Below, in pieces: positions 26,644 through 35,424 of a DNA stretch of 64,000 nucleotides. The DNA comes from Bradyrhizobium glycinis (GTDB lineage: Bacteria; Pseudomonadota; Alphaproteobacteria; Rhizobiales; Xanthobacteraceae). A program made the position numbers and the translations under genes. Each line of letters begins with the position of its first letter. Position 1 is the stretch's first letter. The stretch is from assembly GCF_016031655.1 (NCBI RefSeq), contig NZ_JACCHQ010000008.1:248001-312000 (forward strand), read 5' to 3'. The notes beneath the pieces were generated by a model. It was given only the letters and a program-made list of their open reading frames with translations, had not been told where the DNA came from and made no database searches.

Positions 26644-27852
26644 ATGCCTGAGGCATTCATCTACGACCACGTTCGTACCCCGCGCGGCCGCGGCAAGCCG
26701 GACGGCGCGCTGCACGAAGTCACCGCGCTCGCGCTTGCGACCGTGCCGCTGAAAGCCCTGAAGGAACGCAACAACCTGCCTGAGGATTCGGTCGACGACG
26801 TCGTGCTCGGCGTGGTCGATCCGGTCGGCGAAGCGGGCTCCGACATCGCGCGCTTCGCGGCGCTGAAGGCCGGTCTCGGCGAAGCCGTCCCTGGCGTGCA
26901 GATCAGCCGCTTCTGCGCCTCCGGCCTCGATGCCGTGAATTTCGCCGCGGCGCAGATCATGAGCGGCCAGCATGAGCTCGTGATCGGCGGCGGCGCCGAA
27001 TCCATGAGCCGCGTCGGCATCGGCGCCTCCGGCGGCGCCTGGCCGATGGACCCCTCGATCGCGGTGCCTGCTTACTTCATGCCGCAGGGCGTCTCGGCCG
27101 ACCTGATCGCAACCAAGTACGGCTTCTCGCGCGACGACGTCGATGCCTATGCCGTGCAGAGCCAGCAGCGTGCGGGCAAGGCCTGGGACGAAGGCCGCTT
27201 CGACAAGTCCGTGGTGCCGGTGAAGGACATCAACGGCCTCACCATCCTTGCCAAGGACGAGCATATGCGGCCCAATACCACGATGCAGTCGCTGGCGCAG
27301 CTGCAGCCGTCGTTCACGATGATGGCGCAGATGGGCGGCTTCGACGGCGTTGCGGTGCAGTCGCACCCGGAGATCGAGCGCGTCAATTACGTGCACCACG
27401 CCGGCAATTCCTCGGGCATCGTCGACGGCGCCGGCGCCGTGCTGCTCGGCAGCAAGGAAGCGGGTAGCAAGTACGGCCTGAAGCCGCGTGCCAAGATCCG
27501 GGCGTTTGCCAACATCGGCTCGGAGCCTGCGATGATGCTGACCGGTCCGGTCGACGTCACCGAGAAGCTGTTTGCACGCTCGGGCATGAAGAAGTCGGAC
27601 ATCGACCTGTTCGAGCTCAACGAGGCCTTCGCCTCCGTTGTGCTGCGCTACATCCAAGCCTTTGACATCGACAATGCCAAGATCAATGTCAATGGCGGCG
27701 CCATCGCGCTCGGCCATCCGCTCGGGGCGACCGGCGCGATGATCCTCGGCACCGTGCTCGACGAGCTCGAGCGCACCAACAAGTCCACCGCCCTGGTCAC
27801 GCTGTGCATCGGCGGCGGCATGGGCACCGCGACCATCATTGAGCGCGTCTAA
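26644..27852 (+). CDS. Acetyl-CoA C-acyltransferase (thiolase), beta-oxidation type
   Basis: This 402-residue thiolase cleaves 3-ketoacyl-CoA with CoA, the last step of beta-oxidation. The nucleophile Cys91 lies in [12 protein letters not shown]. The substrate motif [13 protein letters not shown] and the glycine-rich [16 protein letters not shown] follow, and the C-terminal Cys is in [12 protein letters not shown]. It starts at the ATG 55 bases after the dehydrogenase, and the downstream bifunctional gene begins 19 bases after its stop. It would act with that enzyme in the cytoplasm, perhaps as a complex like FadAB. Synthesis in the reverse direction is possible but less likely here. Confidence 0.95.
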   Translation: MPEAFIYDHVRTPRGRGKPDGALHEVTALALATVPLKALKERNNLPEDSVDDVVLGVVDPVGEAGSDIARFAALKAGLGEAVPGVQISRFCASGLDAVNFAAAQIMSGQHELVIGGGAESMSRVGIGASGGAWPMDPSIAVPAYFMPQGVSADLIATKYGFSRDDVDAYAVQSQQRAGKAWDEGRFDKSVVPVKDINGLTILAKDEHMRPNTTMQSLAQLQPSFTMMAQMGGFDGVAVQSHPEIERVNYVHHAGNSSGIVDGAGAVLLGSKEAGSKYGLKPRAKIRAFANIGSEPAMMLTGPVDVTEKLFARSGMKKSDIDLFELNEAFASVVLRYIQAFDIDNAKINVNGGAIALGHPLGATGAMILGTVLDELERTNKSTALVTLCIGGGMGTATIIERV

Positions 27853-27871
27853 GGGTAGGGGAGCAACCAAC

Positions 27872-30085
27872 ATGTCGTACAAGAACTTCAAGGTTGAGAC
27901 CGATTCCGACGGCATCGCGCTCGTCACCTGGGACATCCCGGGCCGCTCCATGAACGTGCTCGACGAGACCTCGACCAACGAGCTCGAGGCGATTGTCAAG
28001 GCGACCACGGCGGACGCCGCGGTCAAGGGCGTCGTCATCACCTCGGCCAAGGAAGCGTTCTGCGCCGGCGCGGACCTGTCCATGCTCGAAGGCATGAACC
28101 AGGCCTATGCGAAGGTTTTCAAGGAGCAGGGCGAGACCGCGGCGAACCAGATGCTGTTCGAGCAGAGCCGGCGCTTCTCGCAGGTGCTGCGCGGAATCGA
28201 AACCTCGGGCAAGCCGTGGGCGGCGGCGATCAACGGCCTCGCGCTCGGCGGCGGCTTCGAGATCACGCTGTGCTGCCACTATCGCGTGGCGGCAGAGAAT
28301 CCCAAGACGCGCCTCGGCCTGCCCGAGGTCAAGGTCGGCCTGTTCCCCGGCGCCGGCGGCACGCAGCGCGTGCCGCGCCTGGTGCCGCCGCAGGATGCCA
28401 TGACCATCCTGCTCAAAGGCGATCCGGTCACGGTCGACAAGGCCAAGGCGCTGAACCTGATCCACGCCATCGTTCCCGCCGCCGACCTCATCAAGGCGGC
28501 GAAGGACTGGATCAAGGGCGGCGGCAAGGCCGTCGCGCCGTGGGACGAGAAGGGGTTCAAGCTCCCGGGCGGCCCGGTGTTCTCCAAGGCCGGCATGATG
28601 ATGTTCCCGGCCGGCAATGCGATCTATCGCCGCGAGACCTACGACAATTATCCGGCCGCGCGGGCGATCATGAGCTGCGTCTATGAGGGCCTGCAGCTGC
28701 CGATCGACGCGGCGCTGCGCGTGGAGTCGCGCTACTTCACCTCGGTGCTGCGCTCGAAGGAAGCGGCCGCGATGATCCGCAGCCTGTTCCTGTCGATGCA
28801 GGAGCTCAACAAGGGCGCGCGCCGTCCGAAGGACGTGCCACCGACCAAGGTGAAGAAGATCGCCGTGATCGGCGCCGGCTTCATGGGCGCGAGCGTCGGC
28901 TACGTCTCGGCCCGCGCCGGCCTCGACGTCGTCCTGATCGACCGCGACCAGGAGAGCGCCGACAAGGGCAAGGCGCATGCGCAGAAGGTGATCGAGGAGC
29001 AGATCAAGAAGGGCCGCGCCAAGCCCGCGGACGCCGAAGCGTTGCTCGCGCGCATCACGGCCACCGCGGACTACGCGGCGCTGAAGGACGTCGACCTCGT
29101 CATCGAGGCCGTGTTCGAGGACCGCAAGGTCAAGGCGGAGACCTTCGCCAAGGCGCAGCAATATTTGAAGCCCGACGTGATCTTCGCCTCCAACACCTCG
29201 ACGCTGCCGATCACCTCGCTGGCCGAGAGTTTCAAGGACCAGGGCAAGTTCATCGGTATCCACTTCTTCTCGCCGGTCGAGAAGATGATGCTGGTCGAGA
29301 TCATCCTCGGCAAGAACACCGGCGATGTCGCGCTCGCGACCGCGCTCGACTACGTCCGCCAGATCGGCAAGACGCCGATCGTGGTCAACGACTCCAGAGG
29401 CTTCTTCGCCAATCGCTGCGTCGGCCGCTACGTCGCCGAAGGTAACGAGATGTTCCTGGAGGGCGTGCCGCCGGCCATGATCGAGAACTGCGCCAAGATG
29501 GCCGGCATGCCGGTCGGCCCGCTCTCGCTCTCGGACGAGGTCGCGCTCGACCTCGGTCTGAAGATCATGAAGGCGACCGAAGCCGATCTCGGCCCCAACG
29601 CGATCAATCCCGAGCAGAAGAAGCTGATGGTGGAGATGGTCGAGAAGCAGGGTCGTCTCGGCCGCAAGAACAGCAAGGGTTTCTATGATTACCCTGAGAA
29701 GGGCAAGGGCCAGAAGAGCCTGTGGCCGGGCCTTTCCGCGCTGCAGCCGAAGCAGCTCGACCCCGACACGCTCGACGTCGAGGAGCTGAAGCAGCGCTTC
29801 CTGGTGGTGCAGGCGGTGGAGGCCGCGCGCACCGTTGAGGATCACGTCATCACCGACCCGCGCGAAGCCGATGTCGGCTCGATCCTCGGCTTCGGCTTTG
29901 CGCCGTTCACCGGGGGAACGCTGTCCTATATCGACTTCATGGGCACGAAGAAGTTCGTCGAGCTCTGCCACAAGCTGGAGGCGAAATACGGCTCGCGCTT
30001 CACCCCGCCGAAGCTGCTCGAGGAGATGGCGGCGAAGGGTGAGACCTTCTATGGCCGCTTCGCGCCGAAGAAGGCAGCAGCCTGA
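27872..30085 (+). CDS. Bifunctional enoyl-CoA hydratase/3-hydroxyacyl-CoA dehydrogenase
   Basis: This 737-residue FadB/FadJ-type protein hydrates enoyl-CoA and then oxidises the 3-hydroxyacyl-CoA with NAD. The crotonase part covers about residues 1-220, with the oxyanion and CoA motifs ITSAKEAFCAGADLSML and INGLALGGGFEITLC. The NAD-binding domain starts near residue 329 (KIAVIGAGFMGASVGYV), and FIGIHFFSPVEKM and NDSRGFFANRC carry dehydrogenase motifs. A second C-terminal dehydrogenase repeat follows. It is the last gene of the PadR-flanked run and ends 27 bases before a strong terminator. Confidence 0.95.
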   Translation: MSYKNFKVETDSDGIALVTWDIPGRSMNVLDETSTNELEAIVKATTADAAVKGVVITSAKEAFCAGADLSMLEGMNQAYAKVFKEQGETAANQMLFEQSRRFSQVLRGIETSGKPWAAAINGLALGGGFEITLCCHYRVAAENPKTRLGLPEVKVGLFPGAGGTQRVPRLVPPQDAMTILLKGDPVTVDKAKALNLIHAIVPAADLIKAAKDWIKGGGKAVAPWDEKGFKLPGGPVFSKAGMMMFPAGNAIYRRETYDNYPAARAIMSCVYEGLQLPIDAALRVESRYFTSVLRSKEAAAMIRSLFLSMQELNKGARRPKDVPPTKVKKIAVIGAGFMGASVGYVSARAGLDVVLIDRDQESADKGKAHAQKVIEEQIKKGRAKPADAEALLARITATADYAALKDVDLVIEAVFEDRKVKAETFAKAQQYLKPDVIFASNTSTLPITSLAESFKDQGKFIGIHFFSPVEKMMLVEIILGKNTGDVALATALDYVRQIGKTPIVVNDSRGFFANRCVGRYVAEGNEMFLEGVPPAMIENCAKMAGMPVGPLSLSDEVALDLGLKIMKATEADLGPNAINPEQKKLMVEMVEKQGRLGRKNSKGFYDYPEKGKGQKSLWPGLSALQPKQLDPDTLDVEELKQRFLVVQAVEAARTVEDHVITDPREADVGSILGFGFAPFTGGTLSYIDFMGTKKFVELCHKLEAKYGSRFTPPKLLEEMAAKGETFYGRFAPKKAAA

Positions 30086-30111
30086 CGGAAGCCTCGGGAC
30101 CATGCCCAAAC

Positions 30112-30145
30112 AAAAGGCCGGATCATCGATCCGGCCTTTTTCATT
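30112..30145 (+). terminator. Rho-independent terminator of the beta-oxidation genes
   Basis: AAAAGGCCGGATC and GATCCGGCCTTTT form a 13-bp stem with a three-base loop, followed by a T-rich run. It lies directly after the bifunctional FadB-type gene and has the classic GC stem plus U-tract. Confidence 0.9.
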
Positions 30146-30303
30146 TTCGTCGCCGAAGGGCAAGAAGGCGCGGCCCGATACCGCATCGTCGGCGAGACTG
30201 GCCCTCCTCACCCAATCTCCACCCTGGCCACGCTCGCTTCGCCCTGGCACCGCTCTTGCTGATGATCCACCGGATGGCTGATCGACATTGAAGGTGTCCC
30301 GCA

Positions 30304-30513
30304 ATGATCTCCACGGTGTCTCAAGACAGCGCAGCCGGCGTTGCGGTAAGATACGCCCCCTTGTTGCTGCTGGGTCGGCCGTGGCCGCGCCGCCGGCTCC
30401 TCCGGCGGCGCAGGAAAATTCCTTCGTGGGTCGGCCTGGCCCTACTCGTCCTCATCTTTGATGTGGCGTTGGCCGTGCTTGCCTGGTTTGCCGTCGATCT
30501 CGTCCTGCACTGA
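30304..30513 (+). CDS. Possible small membrane protein
   Basis: This 69-residue frame encodes an arginine-rich stretch (RPWPRRRLLRRRRKIPSW) followed by one hydrophobic segment (VGLALLVLIFDVALAVLAW). It would be a single-pass protein with its basic side in the cytoplasm. The 3' end overlaps a frame on the other strand (30442-30750), and hydrophobic codons read backwards tend to make open frames, so one of the two may be spurious. No known family is recognised and no clear Shine-Dalgarno is seen. Confidence 0.35.
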   Translation: MISTVSQDSAAGVAVRYAPLLLLGRPWPRRRLLRRRRKIPSWVGLALLVLIFDVALAVLAWFAVDLVLH

Positions 30514-30750
30514 AAGCTCACCTCTGTGCACATAGAATGTCGCCGCCAAATAGGCGACCTGGCCGGCGATCAGGCAGCCGACGACGATTGGAACGCCCGT
30601 CCAGAATCCAAAGCCTGAGGTCTGAAGGATCGTCGCGGCAAGGATCGCAGTCGCCGGCGAGACCAGCAATAGAGTCCAGACTCGGAAGATTAGCCCCGTC
30701 GCCAAGCCGGTGATTGCGCTCGCGAGCAGGAGGAGGAGTGCAGTCGTCAC
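30442..30750 (-). CDS. Possible small three-pass membrane protein
   Basis: This 102-residue frame from a GTG at 30750 encodes three hydrophobic segments: LLLLLASAITGLATGLIF, LLLVSPATAILAATILQT and VPIVVGCLIAGQVAYLAATF. A charged tail ending in KDEDE follows. Such three-pass proteins of unknown function are frequent in Bradyrhizobium. The start is uncertain, since the frame is open to 30933 with a poor N-terminus there. Its tail overlaps a plus-strand frame at 30304-30513. I favour this frame over that one because three well-formed segments are less likely by chance. Confidence 0.5.
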   Translation of the reverse strand: MTTALLLLLASAITGLATGLIFRVWTLLLVSPATAILAATILQTSGFGFWTGVPIVVGCLIAGQVAYLAATFYVHRGELSVQDEIDGKPGKHGQRHIKDEDE

Positions 30751-31280
30751 GATAGTTTTTCCGGTCGGACGGTTAGCGTCCTGTCTCACGCTGAAGCTGA
30801 GCCAAGAGCATTGCTCCCACAAGGGTGGTGACGTCCGCGGAGCGCACAACGCCGAGTTATTGTTAACCCGGACAATGCTCGTAAAAATCGGCGTCAGCGC
30901 ATCGCAAATCTTCGGATTTCGCGGATATGGCAAGGAAAGAGCCGAATCATCCGTCCGGCTCTTCGTCGCCCCGCCTGTCGTGCTTCGCGAACGGTGGACC
31001 AGACCTGATTGGCGATCATCTGGACAATCGCTTGGCCTTCCGTCACGATCTCATTTGCTGTCGAGGCCCAGGCAGGGACCTCTGGCCCCAAGGGGGGTCA
31101 GCTTCAGATAATCCTCACTATTTTCGCGCTTCTTGGCGTCGCTACCGACCTCGACCAGGCCATAGGGCGGGCTGGCCTCCAGAAGCACGATGTGGGGACG
31201 GCGGGCACTCACCGGGCAAACCGTCCGGTTTCGAGGAATTCCTTCCCCTGAAGCTTGGTTCGGCCGAAAGAGCGACTACA
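30751..31280. other. Intergenic region with no supported gene
   Basis: About 530 bases between the small membrane protein and the MarR promoter. The frames present are short and lack family features or ribosome sites. No tRNA fold or terminator-like hairpin with a T-run was seen. Local AT content is a little higher than in the neighbours, which would suit a promoter region or decayed sequence. Confidence 0.5.
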
Positions 31281-31320
31281 TGCACCTGCCTGAAATAGTC
31301 AAGATTGATGCAGGTGCATC
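31281..31320. promoter_or_regulatory. Candidate MarR operator
   Basis: TGCACCTGC (31281-31289) and GCAGGTGCA (31310-31318) are perfect inverted copies. The second arm is also part of a local palindrome GATGCA-GG-TGCATC (31307-31320). The site is 40-80 bases upstream of the MarR start. MarR proteins usually bind palindromes in their own promoters, so autoregulation is a reasonable inference. Confidence 0.5.
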
Positions 31321-31359
31321 GAATGGAGTAAGAGACGGGCGACGAGCTTGAGCGGGACC

Positions 31360-31854
31360 ATGAAACGCAAACCATCGACCGAGGCAACCGCCGCCTGGAT
31401 CCGCCTGATGCGGGTGCAGAGCCGCGTGCTCGATTGCGTCGAGCAGGACTTGAAAAAGGCCGGCTTCCCACCGCTGGCCTGGTATGACGCGCTGCTCGAA
31501 CTGTCGCGGGCGCCCTCGGGCGAGCTGCGGCCGGTCGAGCTCGAGCGGCAGATGCTGATCCCGCAATATTCGACCTCGCGGCTGATCGACCGGCTGGTCG
31601 ACGAGGGTCTCGCCTCGCGGCGCGAATGCAAGATCGACAAGCGCGGCCAGTTCGTCGAGATCACGGAAGCGGGCCGCGAGCTGCAGAAGCGGATGTGGGG
31701 TGCCTATTCGGCCGCGATCGAGAAATATGTCGGTTCGAAACTGTCGGACGCCGACGCCGTCAAGCTCAGCAATCTGCTCGATCGCCTGGGCTGCTCTTGC
31801 GGCGAGATGAAACTGCCGCCCGTGGCCGCCAACGAAAGCATGCCGTCGCGATGA
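31360..31854 (+). CDS. MarR family transcriptional regulator
   Basis: This 164-residue regulator has the winged-helix core: PPLAWYDALLELSRAPSGEL, then YSTSRLIDRLVDEGLASRR as the recognition region and CKIDKRGQFVEITEAGREL as the wing. Helices on both sides form the dimer interface. Two Cys lie close together in LGCSCGEMKL near residue 149, which could sense oxidants, although this is only a possibility. It lies 99 bases upstream of glutamate-cysteine ligase on the same strand and may regulate glutathione synthesis. The ATG at 31360 follows AGCGGGA; a TTG at 31348 is also in frame. Confidence 0.9.
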   Translation: MKRKPSTEATAAWIRLMRVQSRVLDCVEQDLKKAGFPPLAWYDALLELSRAPSGELRPVELERQMLIPQYSTSRLIDRLVDEGLASRRECKIDKRGQFVEITEAGRELQKRMWGAYSAAIEKYVGSKLSDADAVKLSNLLDRLGCSCGEMKLPPVAANESMPSR

Positions 31855-31953
31855 TCGCGCGGCAACCCCGCTCGCCCGTGCAACCGGTGGGTTCGCGGGC
31901 CGTCCCTGTCACCCGCGCGCGTTCGGTCGAAGCGCTTTTGATTAGAGTTTGAT

Positions 31954-33324
31954 ATGGCGCGAGACCAGATCGACATGACGCCGCTGCAATCACGCGACGA
32001 GCTCGTCGCGTGGTTCGAGGCCGGCTGCAAGGACCCGTCCGAATTCCGCATGGGCACCGAGCACGAGAAGACGCCGTTCACGCTCGAAGGCCATCGTCCG
32101 GTGCCGTACGAGGGCGCGCGCGGCATCGGTGCGCTGCTCGAAGGCATGAAGCTCCTGCTCGGCTGGGAGCCGATCATGGAGCAGGGCAACATCATCGGCC
32201 TCTACGACGTCACCGGCGGCGGCGCGATCTCGCTCGAGCCCGGCGGCCAGTTCGAACTGTCCGGCGCGCCGGTCGAGAACGTGCACCAGACCCAGAGCGA
32301 GCTGATGGCGCACTTGGCGCAGGTGCGCGAGATCGCAACGCCGCTCGGCATCGGCTTCCTCGGCCTCGGCATGACGCCGTCCTGGTCGCGCGCCGACATC
32401 CCGGTGATGCCCAAGGGCCGCTACAAGATCATGACCAATTACATGCCGAAGGTCGGTCAATACGGCCTCGACATGATGTACCGGACCTGCACGGTGCAGA
32501 CCAATCTCGACTTCTCCTCCGAAGCCGACATGGTCAAGAAGCTGCGCGTCTCGCTCGCGCTTCAACCGGTCGCAACTGCGCTGTTCGCCAATTCCCCGTT
32601 CACTGAGGGCAGGCCGAACGGCTTCCTGTCGTTCCGGTCCGAAATCTGGCGCGACACCGACAACGCGCGCGCGGGCATGATGCCGTGGGCGTTCGAGGAC
32701 GGCATGGGGTTCGAGCGCTATGTCGATTATGCGCTGGACGTGCCGATGTATTTCGTCAAGCGCGGCGAGGAATATATCGACGTATCCGGCTCCTCGTTCC
32801 GCGCCTTCTTCGACGGCCGCAACAACAACCTTCCCGGCGAGCGTCCGACCTTGTCGGACTGGGCCAACCACCTCTCGACGATCTTCCCGGAAGTGCGGCT
32901 CAAGCGCTATCTCGAGATGCGCGGCTCCGACGGCGGCCCGTGGGGCCGCTTGCCGGCACTGCCGGCGTTCTGGGTCGGCCTACTCTACGACGACGCTTCG
33001 CTCGATGCCGCCTGGGACCTTGTGAAGCACTGGACCTCGCATGAGCGCCAGGCCTTGCGCGACGACGTGCCACGTCTCGGCTTCAAGGCGCGGATCAAGG
33101 ACCGCTATCTGTTCGAGATCGCCAAGGAATGCCTCGTTCTTGCCCATGCCGGCCTGCGCCGGCGCGGCCGGATCGATCAACTCGGCCGCGACGAAACGCG
33201 GCATCTCGAGCCGCTCGATCGCATCATCGATTCCGGTCGGACGCCGGCCGAGGAGATGCTGGATAAATTCAACGGTTCTTGGAAGAACTCGGTGGAACCG
33301 GCCTACGCGGAATACGCGTTCTAG
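31954..33324 (+). CDS. gshA: Glutamate--cysteine ligase, plant/alphaproteobacterial type
   Basis: This 456-residue ATP-dependent enzyme makes gamma-glutamylcysteine, the first step of glutathione synthesis. It belongs to the GCS2-like type shared by alphaproteobacteria and plants. Conserved stretches are EFRMGTEHEKTPF (metal and substrate binding), LEPGGQFELSGAP, GLGMTPSWSRADIPVMPKGR and FANSPFTEGRPNG. Length matches the family. It follows the MarR gene by 99 bases. The gene is chromosomal and expected to be housekeeping; gshB is not in the window. Confidence 0.96.
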   Translation: MARDQIDMTPLQSRDELVAWFEAGCKDPSEFRMGTEHEKTPFTLEGHRPVPYEGARGIGALLEGMKLLLGWEPIMEQGNIIGLYDVTGGGAISLEPGGQFELSGAPVENVHQTQSELMAHLAQVREIATPLGIGFLGLGMTPSWSRADIPVMPKGRYKIMTNYMPKVGQYGLDMMYRTCTVQTNLDFSSEADMVKKLRVSLALQPVATALFANSPFTEGRPNGFLSFRSEIWRDTDNARAGMMPWAFEDGMGFERYVDYALDVPMYFVKRGEEYIDVSGSSFRAFFDGRNNNLPGERPTLSDWANHLSTIFPEVRLKRYLEMRGSDGGPWGRLPALPAFWVGLLYDDASLDAAWDLVKHWTSHERQALRDDVPRLGFKARIKDRYLFEIAKECLVLAHAGLRRRGRIDQLGRDETRHLEPLDRIIDSGRTPAEEMLDKFNGSWKNSVEPAYAEYAF

Positions 33325-33440
33325 ACCTCTGAAGCCGGGCATCCGGGATTCAGCCGTTCATCGCCCATACAGGTTTGCGGCGATCAAATGACCGGCTGAA
33401 AAAAAACCTGAGCGTCGTCAATAACTCGAAAGCTGTTCCG

Positions 33441-34007
33441 ATGGGGAAGGGCCGCCTGTCCGGGGCCGTCATGGCCAGCGTCGCGGCATGTGTCACGCTG
33501 CTTGCGCTTGCATTTGCGAGCGCGCCGGCGCTTGCCCAGACGGCGTTCGACCGGCCCGGCGGCGACTATTTCAGTACGCCTGTCACCTCGGGCGATCCCG
33601 AGGATTGCGCGCTGCTGTGCGAGCGCGATCGCCGCTGCCGCTCCTGGAGCTTCAATTATCCCGATATCGAAGGCGGCTCGGCGGTGTGCTGGCTGAAGAA
33701 CACCGTGCCCGCGCGCGTGCCGGGCAGCTGCTGTATCTCCGGGGTGCGCGGCGCCGGCGTGATCGAGCCGCGCGTCGAAGGCGTCGAGACGTCGATCGAC
33801 CGCCCCGGCGGCGACTTGCGCAATTTCGAGATCAAGGACGGCGAAAGCGTCGAGGCCTGCAAGGCCGCCTGCACCGCCGACAACAAATGCCGCGCCTTCA
33901 CCTATGCCCGCCCCGGCTACACCGGCCGTGAGGCGCGCTGCTTCCTGAAGAAGGAAATCAAGCCGCCGCGAAGGAAGGCGGGGTTCACGTCGGGCGTGGT
34001 GCGGTAA
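33441..34007 (+). CDS. Exported PAN/apple-domain protein
   Basis: This 188-residue protein has a signal peptide (VMASVAACVTLLALAFASAP, cleavage near ALAQ). Two PAN/apple-like modules follow, each starting with a matching FDRPGGDY or IDRPGGDLRNFE segment. The cysteine pattern fits the modules: CALLCERDRRCRSWSF, then CWLKN in the first, and CKAACTADNKCRAFTYARPG, then CFLKKE in the second. PAN modules bind proteins or carbohydrates, and the protein should be periplasmic or surface-exposed. No enzymatic motif is seen. The ATG at 33441 was chosen because it gives a normal leader; earlier in-frame starts have no support. Confidence 0.85.
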   Translation: MGKGRLSGAVMASVAACVTLLALAFASAPALAQTAFDRPGGDYFSTPVTSGDPEDCALLCERDRRCRSWSFNYPDIEGGSAVCWLKNTVPARVPGSCCISGVRGAGVIEPRVEGVETSIDRPGGDLRNFEIKDGESVEACKAACTADNKCRAFTYARPGYTGREARCFLKKEIKPPRRKAGFTSGVVR

Positions 34008-34020
34008 TAAGTCTCACCGC

Positions 34021-34049
34021 TGTCATTGCGAGCTTCGCTCGCAATGACG
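34021..34049. repeat. Short palindrome between convergent genes
   Basis: GTCATTGCGAGC and GCTCGCAATGAC form a 12-bp perfect stem with a three-base loop. It lies between the PAN-domain gene and the convergent nucleotidyltransferase gene. The sequence matches a common rhizobial repeat, and it lacks a T-run on either side. Confidence 0.75.
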
Positions 34050-34069
34050 AGGAGGATGAGGCAGGCACC

Positions 34070-34651
34070 TCACTCCGCTGCGATCACCGTAATCTCCGGC
34101 CACAGCGCCTTCCATCGCGCGGCCTTCGCCGCGTAGTTCGCGACGGAAAAATTCGGTCCTGGATTTGGCCGCGCGATCAGGGCTGCGATGTCGTCAAACC
34201 CGCGCGGTGCGTAGACCTCGTGGCCATCGCTTGCGCGCCTGACGCCGACCTGCGTGTTCTGCGTGAGGAAGCGGTCGATGCCTTCCCTCGAGCTTCTCAG
34301 CGGCGGATAGGGCAGGCCGTGCTTGCCGGGGTACCACATGTGCACGCGGGCCTGGTTGCGGGTCTCGACCTTGACGCCGAGATGACCGAGCCGGGCAGAT
34401 AGATCCCGGATCACCGCGTCTTCTGCCTCCCACGATGTGTCGGAATCGAAATAGAACACGTCGTAATCGGCGATGCCGTGGTCGATCGGGCGCCCCGTGA
34501 GCACGTTCCATACCGTCTGCACCAGACATCCCGACACCAGCCACGCATCCGGCAGTGCAAGCCGGTGCAGCTCGTCGACGATCGCGGCGTTGACCGGATT
34601 GCGTAAGGCGAGGGCGAGGAATTCGTCCTTGCTCACCCTGCGACCAATCAA
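34070..34651 (-). CDS. Nucleotidyltransferase-like protein (COG3575 type)
   Basis: This protein of about 193 residues resembles the DUF925/COG3575 family, related to the nucleotidyltransferase fold. The key stretch is WLVSGCLVQTVWNVLTG followed by DYDVFYFDSDTSWEAEDA, with acidic residues that could bind metal. MWYPGKHGLPYPPL and the end PNPGPNFSVANY are also typical. No substrate is known. The TTG at 34651 overlaps the lepB stop; a GTG at 34636 or an ATG at 34702 inside lepB are alternatives. The tight packing suggests cotranscription with lepB and tldD. Confidence 0.75.
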   Translation of the reverse strand: MIGRRVSKDEFLALALRNPVNAAIVDELHRLALPDAWLVSGCLVQTVWNVLTGRPIDHGIADYDVFYFDSDTSWEAEDAVIRDLSARLGHLGVKVETRNQARVHMWYPGKHGLPYPPLRSSREGIDRFLTQNTQVGVRRASDGHEVYAPRGFDDIAALIARPNPGPNFSVANYAAKAARWKALWPEITVIAAE

Positions 34652-35424
34652 TGCACGGCGGTGAAGAACCGCGCCAGCCTGAATCCGGACAGCCAGGTCC
34701 ACACCGGCTGGCTGCGCATGCCGAGGTCCCAGGAGCCGACCACTGCGTCTGCACGTCCGATCAGATTATCGATCGGCAACAGGCCGACGCCGCCGGAGCG
34801 CAGCGGCACGCGGCTGTCGGCGGAATTGTCGCGGTTGTCGCCGAGCACGAACAGATGCCCGGCCGGGACCGTCACCTCGGGCGTGTTGTCGAGCGGCCCG
34901 CTGTCGCGCATCTTGAAGATCAGATGCGAGACGCCGTTCGGCAGCGTCTCGACATAGCGATAGGCGGGCTCGCTGCCGCCATGGTCGTCCTCGGCGGCGC
35001 CGACGCCATCGGGCTTCAGCTCGGCGGGGCGGTCGTTGATGAAGAGCTGGCCCCGCCGCATCTGGATGCGGTCGCCGGGCAGACCCACGACGCGCTTGAC
35101 CCAGGCCTGCGAGCGATCGCCGGGCCAGCGGAACACGACGACGTCGCCGAGCTTCGGCGTCTCCGCGAATACACGGCCGCTCTCGGGCAGGCTGATCTGA
35201 ATCGGCAGCGACGAGGTGCCGTAGCCATAGGGGAATTTCGAGGCGAGCAGCGCATCGCCGATCAGGAGCGTCGGCTCCATCGACCCCGACGGCACGTAGA
35301 ACGGCTCGGCGAGCGCGCCCTTGGCGATGAAGACCGCGGCGACGATGCCGGCGAGCTGCACGAGTTGGCCACCCCAGCCGCTGCTTTTCCGCTTCGGGGT
35401 GACCGTTGCCTTCTCGATGCTCAT
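34648..35424 (-). CDS. lepB: Signal peptidase I
   Basis: This 258-residue membrane protease removes signal peptides from exported proteins. One membrane segment is visible (LVQLAGIVAAVFIAKGALA, residues 21-39). The catalytic Ser48 follows in YVPSGSMEPTL and the Lys110 base in QAWVKRVVGLPGDRI. The C-terminal box GHLFVLGDNRDNSADSR is also present. The ATG at 35424 overlaps the tldD stop by four bases (ATGA). This second or divergent lepB copy sits with tldD rather than with rnc and era, where many proteobacteria have the main lepB, so the genome may hold another. Confidence 0.94.
   Translation of the reverse strand: MSIEKATVTPKRKSSGWGGQLVQLAGIVAAVFIAKGALAEPFYVPSGSMEPTLLIGDALLASKFPYGYGTSSLPIQISLPESGRVFAETPKLGDVVVFRWPGDRSQAWVKRVVGLPGDRIQMRRGQLFINDRPAELKPDGVGAAEDDHGGSEPAYRYVETLPNGVSHLIFKMRDSGPLDNTPEVTVPAGHLFVLGDNRDNSADSRVPLRSGGVGLLPIDNLIGRADAVVGSWDLGMRSQPVWTWLSGFRLARFFTAVH

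Noticed and set aside
27836..30304. Minus-strand open frame of about 822 codons opposite the FadB-type gene
   Set aside because: The plus strand encodes a full bifunctional enzyme with all motifs; the antisense product is Arg/His/Leu-rich with no recognised domain.
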